NCBI RefSeq assembly: GCF_013391415.1
Contig: NZ_JACAXB010000019.1
Span: forward strand, 1 to 64,000
Direction of reading: 5' to 3'
DNA length: 64,000 nucleotides
Source: Aquitalea sp. LB_tupeE
Lineage (GTDB): Bacteria > Pseudomonadota > Gammaproteobacteria > Burkholderiales > Chromobacteriaceae
Positions 9,945-18,982 of the stretch are shown in pieces. The stretch's first letter is position 1, and the number at the start of each line of letters is the position of its first letter. The position numbers and the translations under genes are program-made. The notes beneath the pieces are model-generated. The model was not told the DNA's origin. It was given only the letters and a program-made list of their open reading frames with translations, and did not search any database.

Positions 9945-11480
9945 TCAATGTTCACGGCGCATGAACTGGCGCGGGCGGAAACCCAGCGCAAACAGCATGG
10001 CAAAGTAAGTAATGGCCCCGGCCACCACCAGCAGCGTCAGCCAGCACACCCGTTGCCAGGCGTGGCCGTCCCAGTGGATGGGTAGCAGCCATTGCAGCGC
10101 CAGCAATACGGCGGCCATGGCCAGGATGGCCAGTGCCATCTTGCCAAGGAAGCTGCTCCAGCCCGCTTGCGGCTGGTAGATTTTGCGTTTGAGCAGGGTG
10201 GACAGCAGCAGGCCGGCATTCAGGCAGGAAGCCAGGCCAATCGACAGCGCCAGCCCGGCATGCTTGAGCGGGAAGACAAAGGCCAGATTCATCAGCTGGG
10301 TGCAGCACAGGGTGATCAGTGCAATGCGTACTGGCGTCTTGATGTCCTGCCGCGCATAAAAGCCTGGTGCCAGTACCTTGACCAGAATCAGCCCCAAGAG
10401 GCCGAAGGAGTAGGCAATCACCGCCTGCTGCGACATCAGCGCATCGTGGGCGGTAAAGCGGCCATACATGAACAGGGTGGACAGCAAGGGGCCGGACAGC
10501 AAACCCAGGCCCACGGTGGCGGGTACGGCCAGCAACAGCGACAGGCGGATGCCCCAGTCCAGCAGCACGCTGAATTCGCTATCGGACTTGCTGGCCGCGT
10601 GCTTGGACAGCGAGGGCAGCAGGATGGTCCCCAGTGCCACGCCCAGTACCCCGGAAGGGAATTCCATCAGCCGGTCGGCGTAATACATCCACGACACGCT
10701 GCCAGTGGGCAGGAAGGAGGCAAAGGTGGAGTTGATCAACAGCGAGATCTGCGCCACCGATACGCCGAAAATGGCCGGGCCCATCTGGCGGATCACCCGC
10801 CAGACGGCCGCATCCTTGAAGTCGAAGATGGGCATGGTAAGCATGCCGATCTGCTTGAGAAAGGGCAGTTGCCAAACCAGCTGGATCAGCCCGCCAACAA
10901 ACACCGCCCAGGCCATGGCCATGATGGGCGGATGAAAACTGTGGGTGAAAAACAGCGCAAACACGATGAAGCTGAGGTTCAGAAAGGTGGGGGTGAAGGC
11001 CGGAATCGAGAACCTGCCCCAGCTATTCAGAATGCTGCCGGTCATCGACGACAGCGAAATGAAAAAGATATAAGGAAACGACACGCGCAGGATGTCGGCA
11101 AACAGCGCGGCCTTGGCCGGTTCGCGATAAAAGCCGGGCGCGGAAATCCACATGATGGCCGGGGCGGCCAGCATGCCGATGGCTGTCACCAGCAGTAGCA
11201 CCGAACCGAGCACGCCGGTTACTTTGGCAACGAATTCGCGGGTTTCTTCTTCGGTTTTCTGGTTCTTGTATTCGCCCAGGATGGGGACGAAGGCTTGCGA
11301 GAACGCGCCCTCGGCAAACAGGCGGCGCAACATATTGGGAATCTTGAAGGCGGCATTGAAGGCATCTGCCGACATGCCGGCACCAAATACGCGGGCGATA
11401 AGCGTGTCGCGGACCAGGCCGAGAATGCGCGACACCATGGTCATGCTGCTGACTGCAGCCAGCGCCTTGAGCAGGTTCAT
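9945..11480 (-). CDS. murJ: Lipid II flippase
   Basis: MurJ (formerly MviN) moves lipid II across the inner membrane for peptidoglycan synthesis. The 511-residue protein is hydrophobic along its length with about 14 predicted membrane segments. It has the conserved N-terminus [19 protein letters not shown] followed by [13 protein letters not shown] and the [18 protein letters not shown] block. It is divergent from rpsT, a common arrangement in betaproteobacteria, and upstream of queF. Confidence 0.95.
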   Translation of the reverse strand: MNLLKALAAVSSMTMVSRILGLVRDTLIARVFGAGMSADAFNAAFKIPNMLRRLFAEGAFSQAFVPILGEYKNQKTEEETREFVAKVTGVLGSVLLLVTAIGMLAAPAIMWISAPGFYREPAKAALFADILRVSFPYIFFISLSSMTGSILNSWGRFSIPAFTPTFLNLSFIVFALFFTHSFHPPIMAMAWAVFVGGLIQLVWQLPFLKQIGMLTMPIFDFKDAAVWRVIRQMGPAIFGVSVAQISLLINSTFASFLPTGSVSWMYYADRLMEFPSGVLGVALGTILLPSLSKHAASKSDSEFSVLLDWGIRLSLLLAVPATVGLGLLSGPLLSTLFMYGRFTAHDALMSQQAVIAYSFGLLGLILVKVLAPGFYARQDIKTPVRIALITLCCTQLMNLAFVFPLKHAGLALSIGLASCLNAGLLLSTLLKRKIYQPQAGWSSFLGKMALAILAMAAVLLALQWLLPIHWDGHAWQRVCWLTLLVVAGAITYFAMLFALGFRPRQFMRREH

Positions 11481-11536
11481 TGATAGAGGGAGGGCGGGTT
11501 GAGCAAGCCGGCTAGTTTACGCTGGCGGGTTTATTG

Positions 11537-11565
11537 TTGCAAAACCTGCTGTTAAGGCTTAGAAT
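11537..11565 (+). promoter_or_regulatory. Sigma-70 promoter of rpsT
   Basis: TTGCAA (11537–11542) and TAGAAT (11560–11565) are separated by exactly 17 bp. The -10 matches consensus at five of six positions. It lies about 38 bp upstream of the rpsT start codon. Confidence 0.7.
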
Positions 11566-11602
11566 CGCGGGTTTCAGATTCCGCTCATCAGGAGAAAGAT
11601 TC

Positions 11603-11866
11603 ATGGCTAACAGCGCACAAGCTCGCAAGCGTGCACGCACAGCCCTTAAGCAGCGCGCGCACAACGCCAGCCTGCGTACTGCGTTCCGTACTGCAGTAAA
11701 GAAAGTGCTTAAGGCAATTGAAGGTGGTGACAAGGCTGCTGCTAAGGTAGTGTTCCACGCTTCCACCAAAGTAATCGACCGTATCGCTGACAAGGGCGTG
11801 TTCCACAAGAACAAGGCAGCTCGTCACAAGAGCCGTCTGTCCGCTCAGATCAAGGCCATGGCCTGA
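11603..11866 (+). CDS. rpsT: 30S ribosomal protein S20
   Basis: S20 is a primary 16S rRNA-binding protein of the small subunit. The 87-residue, Lys/Ala-rich protein begins [20 protein letters not shown] after the initiator Met, with alternating basic helices typical of the family. The ATG at 11603 has an AGGAGA ribosome binding site. An upstream in-frame extension is not needed. It is monocistronic with its own promoter and terminator. Confidence 0.97.
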   Translation: MANSAQARKRARTALKQRAHNASLRTAFRTAVKKVLKAIEGGDKAAAKVVFHASTKVIDRIADKGVFHKNKAARHKSRLSAQIKAMA

Positions 11867-11894
11867 TTCCAGCCCAGCGCTGCAAGAAATGCAT

Positions 11895-11923
11895 AAAAGC
11901 CCCGCATTGGCGGGGCTTTTTGT
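11895..11923 (+). terminator. Terminator of rpsT
   Basis: GCCCCGC / GCGGGGC stem with an ATTG loop, preceded by AAAA and followed by TTTTTGTTTG. Confidence 0.9.
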
Positions 11924-11969
11924 TTGTCTGCATGGCGCGGCTTGTTGTGCTTTTGCCACGCAATATTTT

Positions 11970-13130
11970 CTACTGGTTTAGCAGGGAAAACGCCTGTCTG
12001 GCCATCTCGCCTTCTTCGTCGGTATCCAGCGCATAAGCGTGGTGCTGGCTGTCTGCCGTGGTCAGCTGGCGGGCATGTGCCAGATTGGCCGCATGGTCGA
12101 CAGCAAAGCCCAGCCAGCCCAGCTGGCTCAACACCCGGCCACGCACTTCTGCCGAATGCTCGCCAATGCCCGCAGTGAAGATGATGGCATCCAGCCCCTT
12201 CATGGCGGCGGCCAGCGAAGCAATTTCCCGTACGATGCGGTAGCAGTACAGCTCTACTGCTTCACGCGCAGCGGGCAGCTTGTTGGCCAGCAGTTCGCGC
12301 ATATCGGCCGACAGTCCGCCGGACACACCCAGCAGGCCGGAGTTCTTGTACAGCTCGCGCCGCACCTCGCGCACCCCCATGCCTTCATGCTCCATCCAGT
12401 ACAGCACCACTTCCGGGTCCAGATAGCCGGGGCGCGTTCCCATCATCAGTCCGTCCACCGCAGAAAAACCCATGCTGGAGGCCACACTTTGTCCGTGCTC
12501 GATGGCGCAGGCACTGCTGCCGCTGCCCAGATGGCACACCACCACTTTACACTCGGCCAGGTTCAGTTCCGGCAGGCGGCGGCTGATGGAGGCATAGGAC
12601 AAGCCATGAAAGCCGTAACGCCGCACGCCTTCCTCATGCCAGTGCCGGGCAATGCCAAAGCGGGTGGCGACTTCCGGCTGAGTGGCATGGAAGGCGGTAT
12701 CAAAGCAGGCCAGTTGTACGAGCCCGGCATCCACGGTGCGGAAGGCTTCAATCACTTGCAGGCTGACCGGCTGGTGTAGCGGGGCCAGCGGGACATAGTC
12801 ATCCAGCGCCTGACAGACAGCTTCATCCAGCCGGGTGATCTGATGGAAACGACTGCCGCCGTGTACCACGCGGTGCACCACGGCGGTGACGGCAATGCCG
12901 TGATCGGCCAGGGTGTTGATCATGGCGGCCACGGCAGCTTCGCGGCTGTCATCGCCCAGCTCGCGCTCTTCCAGTTGCTGATGCAGGGTGTCGTGCAGGC
13001 TGAGGCTGGTATGCGGCTGGCCGAAGTGGTCGATCAGGCCGCGCATCAGCAACGCGCCGCCTTCCATGGCGTAGGCGCGGAACTTGAGCGTGGAAGAACC
13101 GGCATTGACAGCAATCAGGGCCTTGATCAC
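11970..13130 (-). CDS. ackA: Acetate/propionate kinase
   Basis: It interconverts acyl phosphate plus ADP and the carboxylate plus ATP. The 386-residue protein has both acetate kinase signatures (NAGSSTLKF near the N-terminus, DTAFH and RRYGFHG in the middle) and phosphate-binding CHLGSGSS. The start codon is GTG, overlapping the stop of the upstream phosphotransacylase gene by 4 bp (GTGA), so translation is probably coupled. The family MGTRSGDxDP motif reads MGTRPGYLDP here, which may bear on substrate range. It is the last gene of a three-gene operon with fabI and the transacylase. Confidence 0.9.
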   Translation of the reverse strand: MIKALIAVNAGSSTLKFRAYAMEGGALLMRGLIDHFGQPHTSLSLHDTLHQQLEERELGDDSREAAVAAMINTLADHGIAVTAVVHRVVHGGSRFHQITRLDEAVCQALDDYVPLAPLHQPVSLQVIEAFRTVDAGLVQLACFDTAFHATQPEVATRFGIARHWHEEGVRRYGFHGLSYASISRRLPELNLAECKVVVCHLGSGSSACAIEHGQSVASSMGFSAVDGLMMGTRPGYLDPEVVLYWMEHEGMGVREVRRELYKNSGLLGVSGGLSADMRELLANKLPAAREAVELYCYRIVREIASLAAAMKGLDAIIFTAGIGEHSAEVRGRVLSQLGWLGFAVDHAANLAHARQLTTADSQHHAYALDTDEEGEMARQAFSLLNQ

Positions 13131-14056
13131 AGGTTGGCTCCACGGCGACGGTGTGCCAGTACATTGGCGACAGCGGCAGAGGCCAGGCGGCCGGTGGCGT
13201 CTTCGGCGCGGCTGGTCAGCACAATCGGCACGCGCGCACCCATCACGATGCCGGCAGATGCCGCTGCTGCCAGGTAGGTCAGCTGTTTGGCTAGCATATT
13301 GCCGGACTCCAGCTCCGGCACCAGCAGGATGTCCGGATCACCCGCCACCGGGGAGACAATGCCCTTGGTGTCGGCCGCTTCATGCGAGATGGCATTGTCA
13401 AAAGCCAGCGGGCCATCCAGCACTGCGCCTGTAATCTGGCCGCGATCGGCCATTTTGCACAGCGCGGCGGCATCCAGCGTGGCGCGCATGGCCGGGTTGA
13501 TGGTTTCCACTGCCGCCAGAATGGCCACCTTGGGGCGGGCAATACCCAGTGCATGGGTGAGGTCGATGGCGTTCTGGCAGATGTCGCGCTTGGTCATCAG
13601 GTCCGGTTCGATGCTGATGGCAGCGTCGGTAATGAACAGGTAGCGCGGATAGCTTTCCACTTTCATGATGAACACGTGGCTGATGCGGCGGTCGGTGCGG
13701 ATGCCGGTGTCGCGCGCCAGTACTTCGCTCATGAATTCGTCGGTATGCAGGCTGCCCTTCATCAGGATGTCGGCATAGCCATCGCGCACCAGCTTCACCG
13801 CTTGTTCGGCCGAGGCATGGCTGTGCGGAGTGTCAATGAGTTCAAAGCGGCTGATGTCCACATCCAGCTCTTCCGCCAGCTTCAGCATTTTGCTGCGCGG
13901 GCCAATCAGGATGGGGGTGGCAATGCCGTGATCCGCGGCCTCTACCGCACCCAGCAGGGCTTCACGGCTGCAGGGGTGGGCCACGGCCATGGGCAGCGGG
14001 CCTTGTGCGGTGGCTTGTTGCAGGATGTCGTCAAATGCTTTGTCATCGCGGGTCAT
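13127..14056 (-). CDS. Phosphate acetyl/butyryltransferase family protein
   Basis: It is expected to convert acyl-CoA plus phosphate to acyl phosphate plus CoA, feeding the kinase encoded next to it. The 309-residue protein is the compact PTA/PTB domain without the N-terminal domains of long Pta. Seen in sequence are ADILMKGSLHTDEFM, TDAAISIEPDL, GAVLDGPLAFDNAIS and a C-terminal GARVPIVLTSRAED block. The combination with ackA and fabI suggests acyl-group or fatty-acid overflow metabolism. Whether acetyl- or butyryl-CoA is preferred cannot be read from the sequence. Confidence 0.85.
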   Translation of the reverse strand: MTRDDKAFDDILQQATAQGPLPMAVAHPCSREALLGAVEAADHGIATPILIGPRSKMLKLAEELDVDISRFELIDTPHSHASAEQAVKLVRDGYADILMKGSLHTDEFMSEVLARDTGIRTDRRISHVFIMKVESYPRYLFITDAAISIEPDLMTKRDICQNAIDLTHALGIARPKVAILAAVETINPAMRATLDAAALCKMADRGQITGAVLDGPLAFDNAISHEAADTKGIVSPVAGDPDILLVPELESGNMLAKQLTYLAAAASAGIVMGARVPIVLTSRAEDATGRLASAAVANVLAHRRRGANL

Positions 14057-14119
14057 GGATAGTCTCCGGGTCGCGAACGCTAAAGGGGAGGGGGCCGGCT
14101 CGCGCCGGCCGTGCTGTCA

Positions 14120-14896
14120 TCAGGCCATGATGTGGTGGCCGCCATCGACATAGATGGTTTGGCCGGTCAGGCTGCGGGCAGCATTGGAAATCAGGAAGGC
14201 GCAGGTCATGCCCACGTCTTCGATGTCCACCAGCTTGTTTTGCGGGGCGCGGGCAATGGCGTCGTCGATCAGTTGATCGAAATGGGCAATGCCGGATGCC
14301 GCGCGGGTCTTGAGCGGGCCGGGCGATACGGCATGCACACGTATGCCCTTGGGGCCCAGTTCGCTGGCCATGTACCGCGATACGCTCTCCAGCGCCGCCT
14401 TCACCGGGCCCATCATGTTGTAGTTTTCCACCACTTTGTCCGCGCCGTAGTAGCTCATGGTGATCAGCGTGCCACCGTCTTTCATCAGCGGTTCGGCATG
14501 GCGTGCCATTTCCACGAATGAATAGCAGGAAACGTGCATGGCCTGCTGGAACCCGGCTAGCGAGCAATCCACCACGCGGCCATGCAGGTCTTCCATCGGG
14601 CAAAAGGCAATGGAGTGGATGACAAAGTCCAGCTTGCCCCAGTGTTGTTCGATATCGGCAAATACCTGTTGCATCTGGCTGGGCTGTTCCACGTCCAGCG
14701 GCAGTACCAGTGGAGCTTCCAGTTTTTCGGCCAGCGGGCGGACATACTTTTCCGCCTTGGCGTTGAGGTAGGTGACGGCCACTTCGGCACCCAGTTCACG
14801 CAGCACGCTGGCGCAGCCATAAGCAATGCTGTTTTCGTTGGCGATGCCGACAATCAGGCCTTTTTTGCCACTGATGATGTTGCGAATGCTGTCCAT
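14120..14896 (-). CDS. fabI: Enoyl-[acyl-carrier-protein] reductase (NADH), FabI type
   Basis: It catalyses the last reduction step of fatty acid elongation. The 258-residue protein has the FabI cofactor site (GKKGLIVGIANENSIAYG, residues 10–27) and the enoyl reductase catalytic pair Tyr159-x6-Lys166 (YNMMGPVK) that separates FabI from ordinary SDRs. The start at 14896 has AGAGGA six bases upstream; a longer open frame upstream looks untranslated. It heads the fabI–phosphotransacylase–ackA operon. It may be a second, specialised FabI, but the rest of the genome is not visible. Confidence 0.88.
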   Translation of the reverse strand: MDSIRNIISGKKGLIVGIANENSIAYGCASVLRELGAEVAVTYLNAKAEKYVRPLAEKLEAPLVLPLDVEQPSQMQQVFADIEQHWGKLDFVIHSIAFCPMEDLHGRVVDCSLAGFQQAMHVSCYSFVEMARHAEPLMKDGGTLITMSYYGADKVVENYNMMGPVKAALESVSRYMASELGPKGIRVHAVSPGPLKTRAASGIAHFDQLIDDAIARAPQNKLVDIEDVGMTCAFLISNAARSLTGQTIYVDGGHHIMA

Positions 14897-15169
14897 GGAA
14901 TCCTCTTGGGTTTGGCGGGTGGATGACGGGTTTGATGCATCCTGGCAGCGCGATATTGCGAGTGCGTGAAAAACAGCATTTTTGTATTGCGGCGTCAGTC
15001 GGATATAATCATCCGTTTGCGGGCTGGCGACTTGCATTTGCCTGACCTTGACCGCATTTTGCATCATAAGTCACATGGCCCACTTTATTGTGCACCGTAG
15101 CAAATTTATGTTGCACTGTAGCAAGAATATGCCATTTATGCCATTTAGATAGTGGTTGGAGCAAGGAAT

Positions 15170-15409
15170 ATGCCGATCTACGAATACCGCTGCACCGCCT
15201 GTGGCGCAGCCAAGGAACATTTGCAGAAGATGAGCGACGATCCGATCGCCCAGTGCCCGGCTTGTGGCAGTGCCGACTACCACAAGCAGCTGTCTGCTGC
15301 CGGCTTCCAGCTGAAGGGTTCTGGCTGGTATGAAACCGATTTCAAGAACGGCAGCTCCGGTGGTGGTCATAGCTGTGGTAACGGTTCTTGCGGCGGCGGG
15401 TGCGCTTAA
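15170..15409 (+). CDS. FmdB-family zinc ribbon protein
   Basis: A small protein of 79 residues whose N-terminal half is the FmdB/CxxC zinc ribbon: PIYEYRCTACG and a second CPAC pair. The tail is rich in Gly, Ser and Cys. Its function is not established; a regulatory role is suggested by the family name only. The start at 15170 was chosen for the conserved MPIYEY N-terminus with AAGGA just upstream. The DUF502 gene follows 6 bp downstream and aspS after that, an order common in betaproteobacteria. Confidence 0.88.
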   Translation: MPIYEYRCTACGAAKEHLQKMSDDPIAQCPACGSADYHKQLSAAGFQLKGSGWYETDFKNGSSGGGHSCGNGSCGGGCA

Positions 15410-15415
15410 GCCTCC

Positions 15416-16069
15416 ATGACACACATCAAAATGACCGTACGGGGCTATCTGGTTGCCGGCCTGCTGATCTGGCTGCCGCTGGGCATTACCCTGTGGGTGC
15501 TGAGCCTGATCATCGGCTCTTTGGACCAGACGCTGAACCTGCTGCCGCATGAATGGCAGCCCGAGCAGCTGTTCGGTTTCAGCATTCCTGGCCTGGGTGT
15601 AGTGTTTGCCTTCCTGATGCTATTGGGCACCGGCATGCTGGCGGCCAATGTGCTGGGGCAAAGACTGGTGGACTTCTGGCATGGCCTGATGTCGCGCACG
15701 CCCTTCGTCAAGTCCATCTACAGCAGCGTCAAGCAGGTGAGCGATACGCTGCTGTCTGATTCCGGCCAGGCCTTCAAAAAAGCCCTGCTGGTGCGCTGGC
15801 CGCACCAGGATAGCTGGACAGTGGCTTTCCAGACCGGTTCGCCGGCACCCCAGGTGGTGGCGCAAATGGGTGAGGAAGAACATGTCAGCGTTTATGTACC
15901 GACCACACCGAACCCGACTTCCGGCTATTTCATCATGGTGCCCAAGCGCGACACGCGCGAATTGGCCATGAGTGTGGATGATGCCCTCAAGTACGTGATT
16001 TCCATGGGTGTGGTCGTCCCCGCACCGGCACCGGATGCCCAGGGCAGCAACAAAAACCAGCAAGCTTAA
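15416..16069 (+). CDS. DUF502 family membrane protein
   Basis: A 217-residue protein with two predicted membrane helices near residues 10–32 and 57–80, separated by a short loop. A conserved RTPFVKSIYSSVKQV stretch follows the second helix, then a cytoplasmic or periplasmic domain ending in an Ala/Pro/Gln-rich tail. The pattern matches DUF502. No function is known with certainty. Its place between the fmdB-like gene and aspS suggests co-transcription. Confidence 0.85.
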   Translation: MTHIKMTVRGYLVAGLLIWLPLGITLWVLSLIIGSLDQTLNLLPHEWQPEQLFGFSIPGLGVVFAFLMLLGTGMLAANVLGQRLVDFWHGLMSRTPFVKSIYSSVKQVSDTLLSDSGQAFKKALLVRWPHQDSWTVAFQTGSPAPQVVAQMGEEEHVSVYVPTTPNPTSGYFIMVPKRDTRELAMSVDDALKYVISMGVVVPAPAPDAQGSNKNQQA

Positions 16070-16148
16070 GCCGTCTGCCGGCCTTGTCCGGCAGATGCTC
16101 ATTTGATTCAGCATGACCAATACAGAATTCAATACTAAGGGTTACCCG

Positions 16149-17951
16149 ATGCGTACCGACTACTGCGGACTAATTGACAAGAAATACCTCGGCCAGACCG
16201 TCACCGTGAAAGGTTGGGCACATCGTCGCCGCGACCACGGTGGTGTGATCTTCATCGACCTGCGCGACCGCGAAGGCCTGGTACAGGTGGTGATTGACCC
16301 GGATACCCCGGAAGCCTTCAAGCTGGCTGACAGCAGCCGTAACGAGTACGTACTGGCCATCACCGGCGTCGTGCGCGAGCGTCCGGCCGGCACTGCCAAC
16401 AGCAAGATGATTTCCGGCGAAATCGAAATCCTGGCCAAGGAAATCGAAATCCTCAATAGCGCCGCCACCCCGCCCTTCCAGATCGACGACGAGAACATCT
16501 CGGAAAACGTACGTCTGTTGAACCGCGTGATCGACCTGCGCCGCGCACCGATGCAAAAAAACCTGCGCCTGCGCTACCGCGTGGCCATGGGCGTGCGCAA
16601 CCATCTGGACAAGCAGGGCTTCATCGACATCGAAACCCCGATGCTGACCCGCTCCACACCGGAAGGTGCGCGTGACTACCTGGTGCCGTCCCGCGTGCAT
16701 CCGGGCGAGTTCTTTGCCCTGCCGCAATCGCCGCAGCTGTTCAAGCAGCTGCTGATGGTGGCCGGCTTCGACCGCTACTACCAGATCACCAAGTGCTTCC
16801 GCGACGAAGACCTGCGTGCTGACCGTCAGCCCGAATTCACCCAGATCGATATCGAAACCTCGTTCCTGAACGAGGACGAGATCATGGACATCACCGAAAA
16901 CATGGCGCAGGAAATCTTCCGCGACGTGATGAATGTCGAGCTGGGCAAGTTCCCGCGCATGACTTACAACGATGCCATGTTCTACTACGGCTCGGACAAG
17001 CCGGACCTGCGCGTGTCGCTCAAGTTCACCGAGCTAACCGACCTGATGAAGACCGAGGAATTCAAGGTATTCCGCGGTGCCGCTGATCTGCCGAACGGCC
17101 GCGTGGTGGCCCTGCGTGTACCGGGTGGTGCTGCCCTGTCGCGCAAGGAAATCGACGAATACACCCAGTTTGTCGGTATCTATGGTGCCAAGGGTCTGGC
17201 TTACATCAAGGTCAACGACAAGAGCAAGATCACCAACGACGAAACCAGCGGCCTGCAATCCCCGATCGTCAAGTTCCTGTCGGTGGCTGCGCTGGAAGAA
17301 ATCATCGCCCGTACCGGTGCTGACAACGGCGACATCATCTTCTTCGGTGCCGACAAGGCCAAGGTGGTGAACGAAGCCATTGGCGCGCTGCGTATCAAGA
17401 TTGGCCACGAGCATGGCGAGAAGGGTGGTTACTTCGTACGCGAATGGCGTCCGCTGTGGGTGGTGGACTTCCCGATGTTCGAGCACGACGAAGAAGCTGA
17501 CCGCTGGACTGCTTGCCACCATCCGTTCACCAGCCCGAAACCGGGTCACGAAGACCTGATGGATACCGATCCGGGTGCTTGCCTGGCGCGTGCCTACGAC
17601 ATGGTGCTGAATGGTTGGGAAATCGGCGGTGGTTCGGTGCGTATTCACCGTGCCGATGTACAGGAAAAGGTATTCGCGGCGCTGAAGATTACCCCGGAAG
17701 AGCAGCAGAACAAGTTCGGCTTCCTGCTGGACAACCTGAAGTTCGGCGCGCCGCCGCATGGTGGCCTGGCCTTTGGTCTGGACCGTCTGGTGACCCTGAT
17801 GGCCGGTGCCGAGTCCATCCGCGACGTGATTGCCTTCCCCAAGACCCAGCGCGCCCAGTGTCTGCTGACCAATGCCCCGAATGCGGTGGACGACAAGCAG
17901 CTGCGCGAACTGAACCTGCGTCTGCGCCAGAAAGCCGAACCGGCCGCCTGA
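16149..17951 (+). CDS. aspS: Aspartyl-tRNA synthetase
   Basis: It charges tRNA(Asp), and possibly tRNA(Asn) if non-discriminating. The 600-residue protein is a bacterial-type class II synthetase. It has an N-terminal OB-fold anticodon-binding domain ([20 protein letters not shown]), motif 2 with [18 protein letters not shown], the bacterial GAD insertion domain, and motif 3 ([15 protein letters not shown]). The ATG at 16149 has AAGGG seven bases upstream and fits the family N-terminus better than the ATG 12 codons earlier. A terminator follows. Confidence 0.96.
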   Translation: MRTDYCGLIDKKYLGQTVTVKGWAHRRRDHGGVIFIDLRDREGLVQVVIDPDTPEAFKLADSSRNEYVLAITGVVRERPAGTANSKMISGEIEILAKEIEILNSAATPPFQIDDENISENVRLLNRVIDLRRAPMQKNLRLRYRVAMGVRNHLDKQGFIDIETPMLTRSTPEGARDYLVPSRVHPGEFFALPQSPQLFKQLLMVAGFDRYYQITKCFRDEDLRADRQPEFTQIDIETSFLNEDEIMDITENMAQEIFRDVMNVELGKFPRMTYNDAMFYYGSDKPDLRVSLKFTELTDLMKTEEFKVFRGAADLPNGRVVALRVPGGAALSRKEIDEYTQFVGIYGAKGLAYIKVNDKSKITNDETSGLQSPIVKFLSVAALEEIIARTGADNGDIIFFGADKAKVVNEAIGALRIKIGHEHGEKGGYFVREWRPLWVVDFPMFEHDEEADRWTACHHPFTSPKPGHEDLMDTDPGACLARAYDMVLNGWEIGGGSVRIHRADVQEKVFAALKITPEEQQNKFGFLLDNLKFGAPPHGGLAFGLDRLVTLMAGAESIRDVIAFPKTQRAQCLLTNAPNAVDDKQLRELNLRLRQKAEPAA

Positions 17952-17978
17952 GCCTGATGGCGGTGGCAGCAAACAAGA

Positions 17979-18004
17979 ACGGACACCCAGGTGTCCGTTT
18001 TTTC
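17979..18004 (+). terminator. Terminator of aspS
   Basis: ACGGACAC / GTGTCCGT stem with a CCAG loop followed by a run of seven T residues. Confidence 0.88.
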
Positions 18005-18141
18005 ATGCTGCAAGTCAGCAGGCATAAGCTGTTCGGAAAGCGAGGCTTGAAACCAAAGCGGGCTGCCCGCATTTGCTAAAGATGGCCAGCTGGGCGAGTT
18101 GGCTATTGTGAAACTTTATCGACACGATATGGATTTACAAT

Positions 18142-18171
18142 TTGCTCGTCCTCTGCCGCCTGATTTATAAA
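18142..18171 (+). promoter_or_regulatory. Possible sigma-70 promoter of the peroxiredoxin gene
   Basis: TTGCTC and TATAAA are separated by 18 bp and lie about 75 bp upstream of the start codon. The -10 is good but the -35 is weak. I see no clear OxyR site. Confidence 0.3.
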
Positions 18172-18247
18172 GCTCCCGCATTCCGCAGCGTTTTCGTATT
18201 GCCCGATACCGCAAACGCTGCCACATCAACAACACAAGGAGATCCGC

Positions 18248-18862
18248 ATGGCCGTACTCGTTGGTAAGCAAGCACCGTTCTTCGCAGGTGAAAAAACCTT
18301 CTCCGCCGTTCTGGGCGATGGTCAGATTGTTGACAACTACTCCTTCCAAGAAGCCACTGCCGGTAAATACGCCGTGGTGTTCTTCTACCCGCTGGACTTC
18401 ACCTTTGTTTGCCCGTCCGAGCTGATCGCTTTCGATCACCGCCTGGCTGAATTCAAGGCTCGCAATGTAGAAGTGATCGGCGTGTCCATCGACAGCCAGT
18501 TCACCCACGCTGCATGGCGCAATACCCCGGTGGAAAAGGGTGGCATCGGCGAAGTTGGCTACACCCTGGTGGCTGACATCCAGCACGAGCTGTGCAAGGC
18601 CTTTGATGTAGAAGCCGAGGGTGGTGTGGCCTTCCGTGGTTCCTTCCTGATCGACAAGGCTGGCGTGGTACAGCATCAGGTTGTCAACAACCTGCCGCTG
18701 GGCCGCAATGTGGATGAAATGATCCGCATGGTGGACGCACTGCAATTCACCGAAGAGCACGGTGAAGTGTGCCCGGCTGGCTGGAACAAAGGCAAGAAGG
18801 GCATGAAGCCGAGCGCCGAGGGCGTGGCTTCCTACCTGGCTGAAAACGCTGCCCAGCTGTAA
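18248..18862 (+). CDS. Typical 2-Cys peroxiredoxin (AhpC/TSA family)
   Basis: It reduces hydrogen peroxide and organic hydroperoxides in the cytoplasm. The 204-residue protein has the peroxidatic Cys55 in FTFVCPSEL and the resolving Cys176 in EVCPAGW, the typical 2-Cys arrangement. The extended C-terminus after Cys176 is usual for the Prx1/AhpC group. An AAGGAG ribosome binding site lies six bases upstream of the ATG. It has its own terminator and no ahpF-like reductase beside it, so its electron donor cannot be deduced here. Confidence 0.93.
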   Translation: MAVLVGKQAPFFAGEKTFSAVLGDGQIVDNYSFQEATAGKYAVVFFYPLDFTFVCPSELIAFDHRLAEFKARNVEVIGVSIDSQFTHAAWRNTPVEKGGIGEVGYTLVADIQHELCKAFDVEAEGGVAFRGSFLIDKAGVVQHQVVNNLPLGRNVDEMIRMVDALQFTEEHGEVCPAGWNKGKKGMKPSAEGVASYLAENAAQL

Positions 18863-18904
18863 TCGACCTTGCTGATCGGCACTGCCGGTCTGCCATGTTG
18901 TGTG

Positions 18905-18931
18905 AAACCCCGCCATCGCGCGGGGTTTTTC
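18905..18931 (+). terminator. Terminator of the peroxiredoxin gene
   Basis: A nine-base stem (AAACCCCGC / GCGGGGTTT) is followed by T residues. Confidence 0.85.
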
Positions 18932-18982
18932 ATGTGATCTGCTATATCTTATTAACAGACCAAGCAGATAGCGGAGGCTAAT

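Noticed and set aside
10092-11198. 368-codon open frame on the plus strand across murJ
   Set aside because: It is the antisense shadow of murJ; composition is Gln/His/Gly-rich and no ribosome binding site fits. Similar long antisense frames over ppsA (38092–40404) and adhE (58900–61047) were rejected for the same reason.
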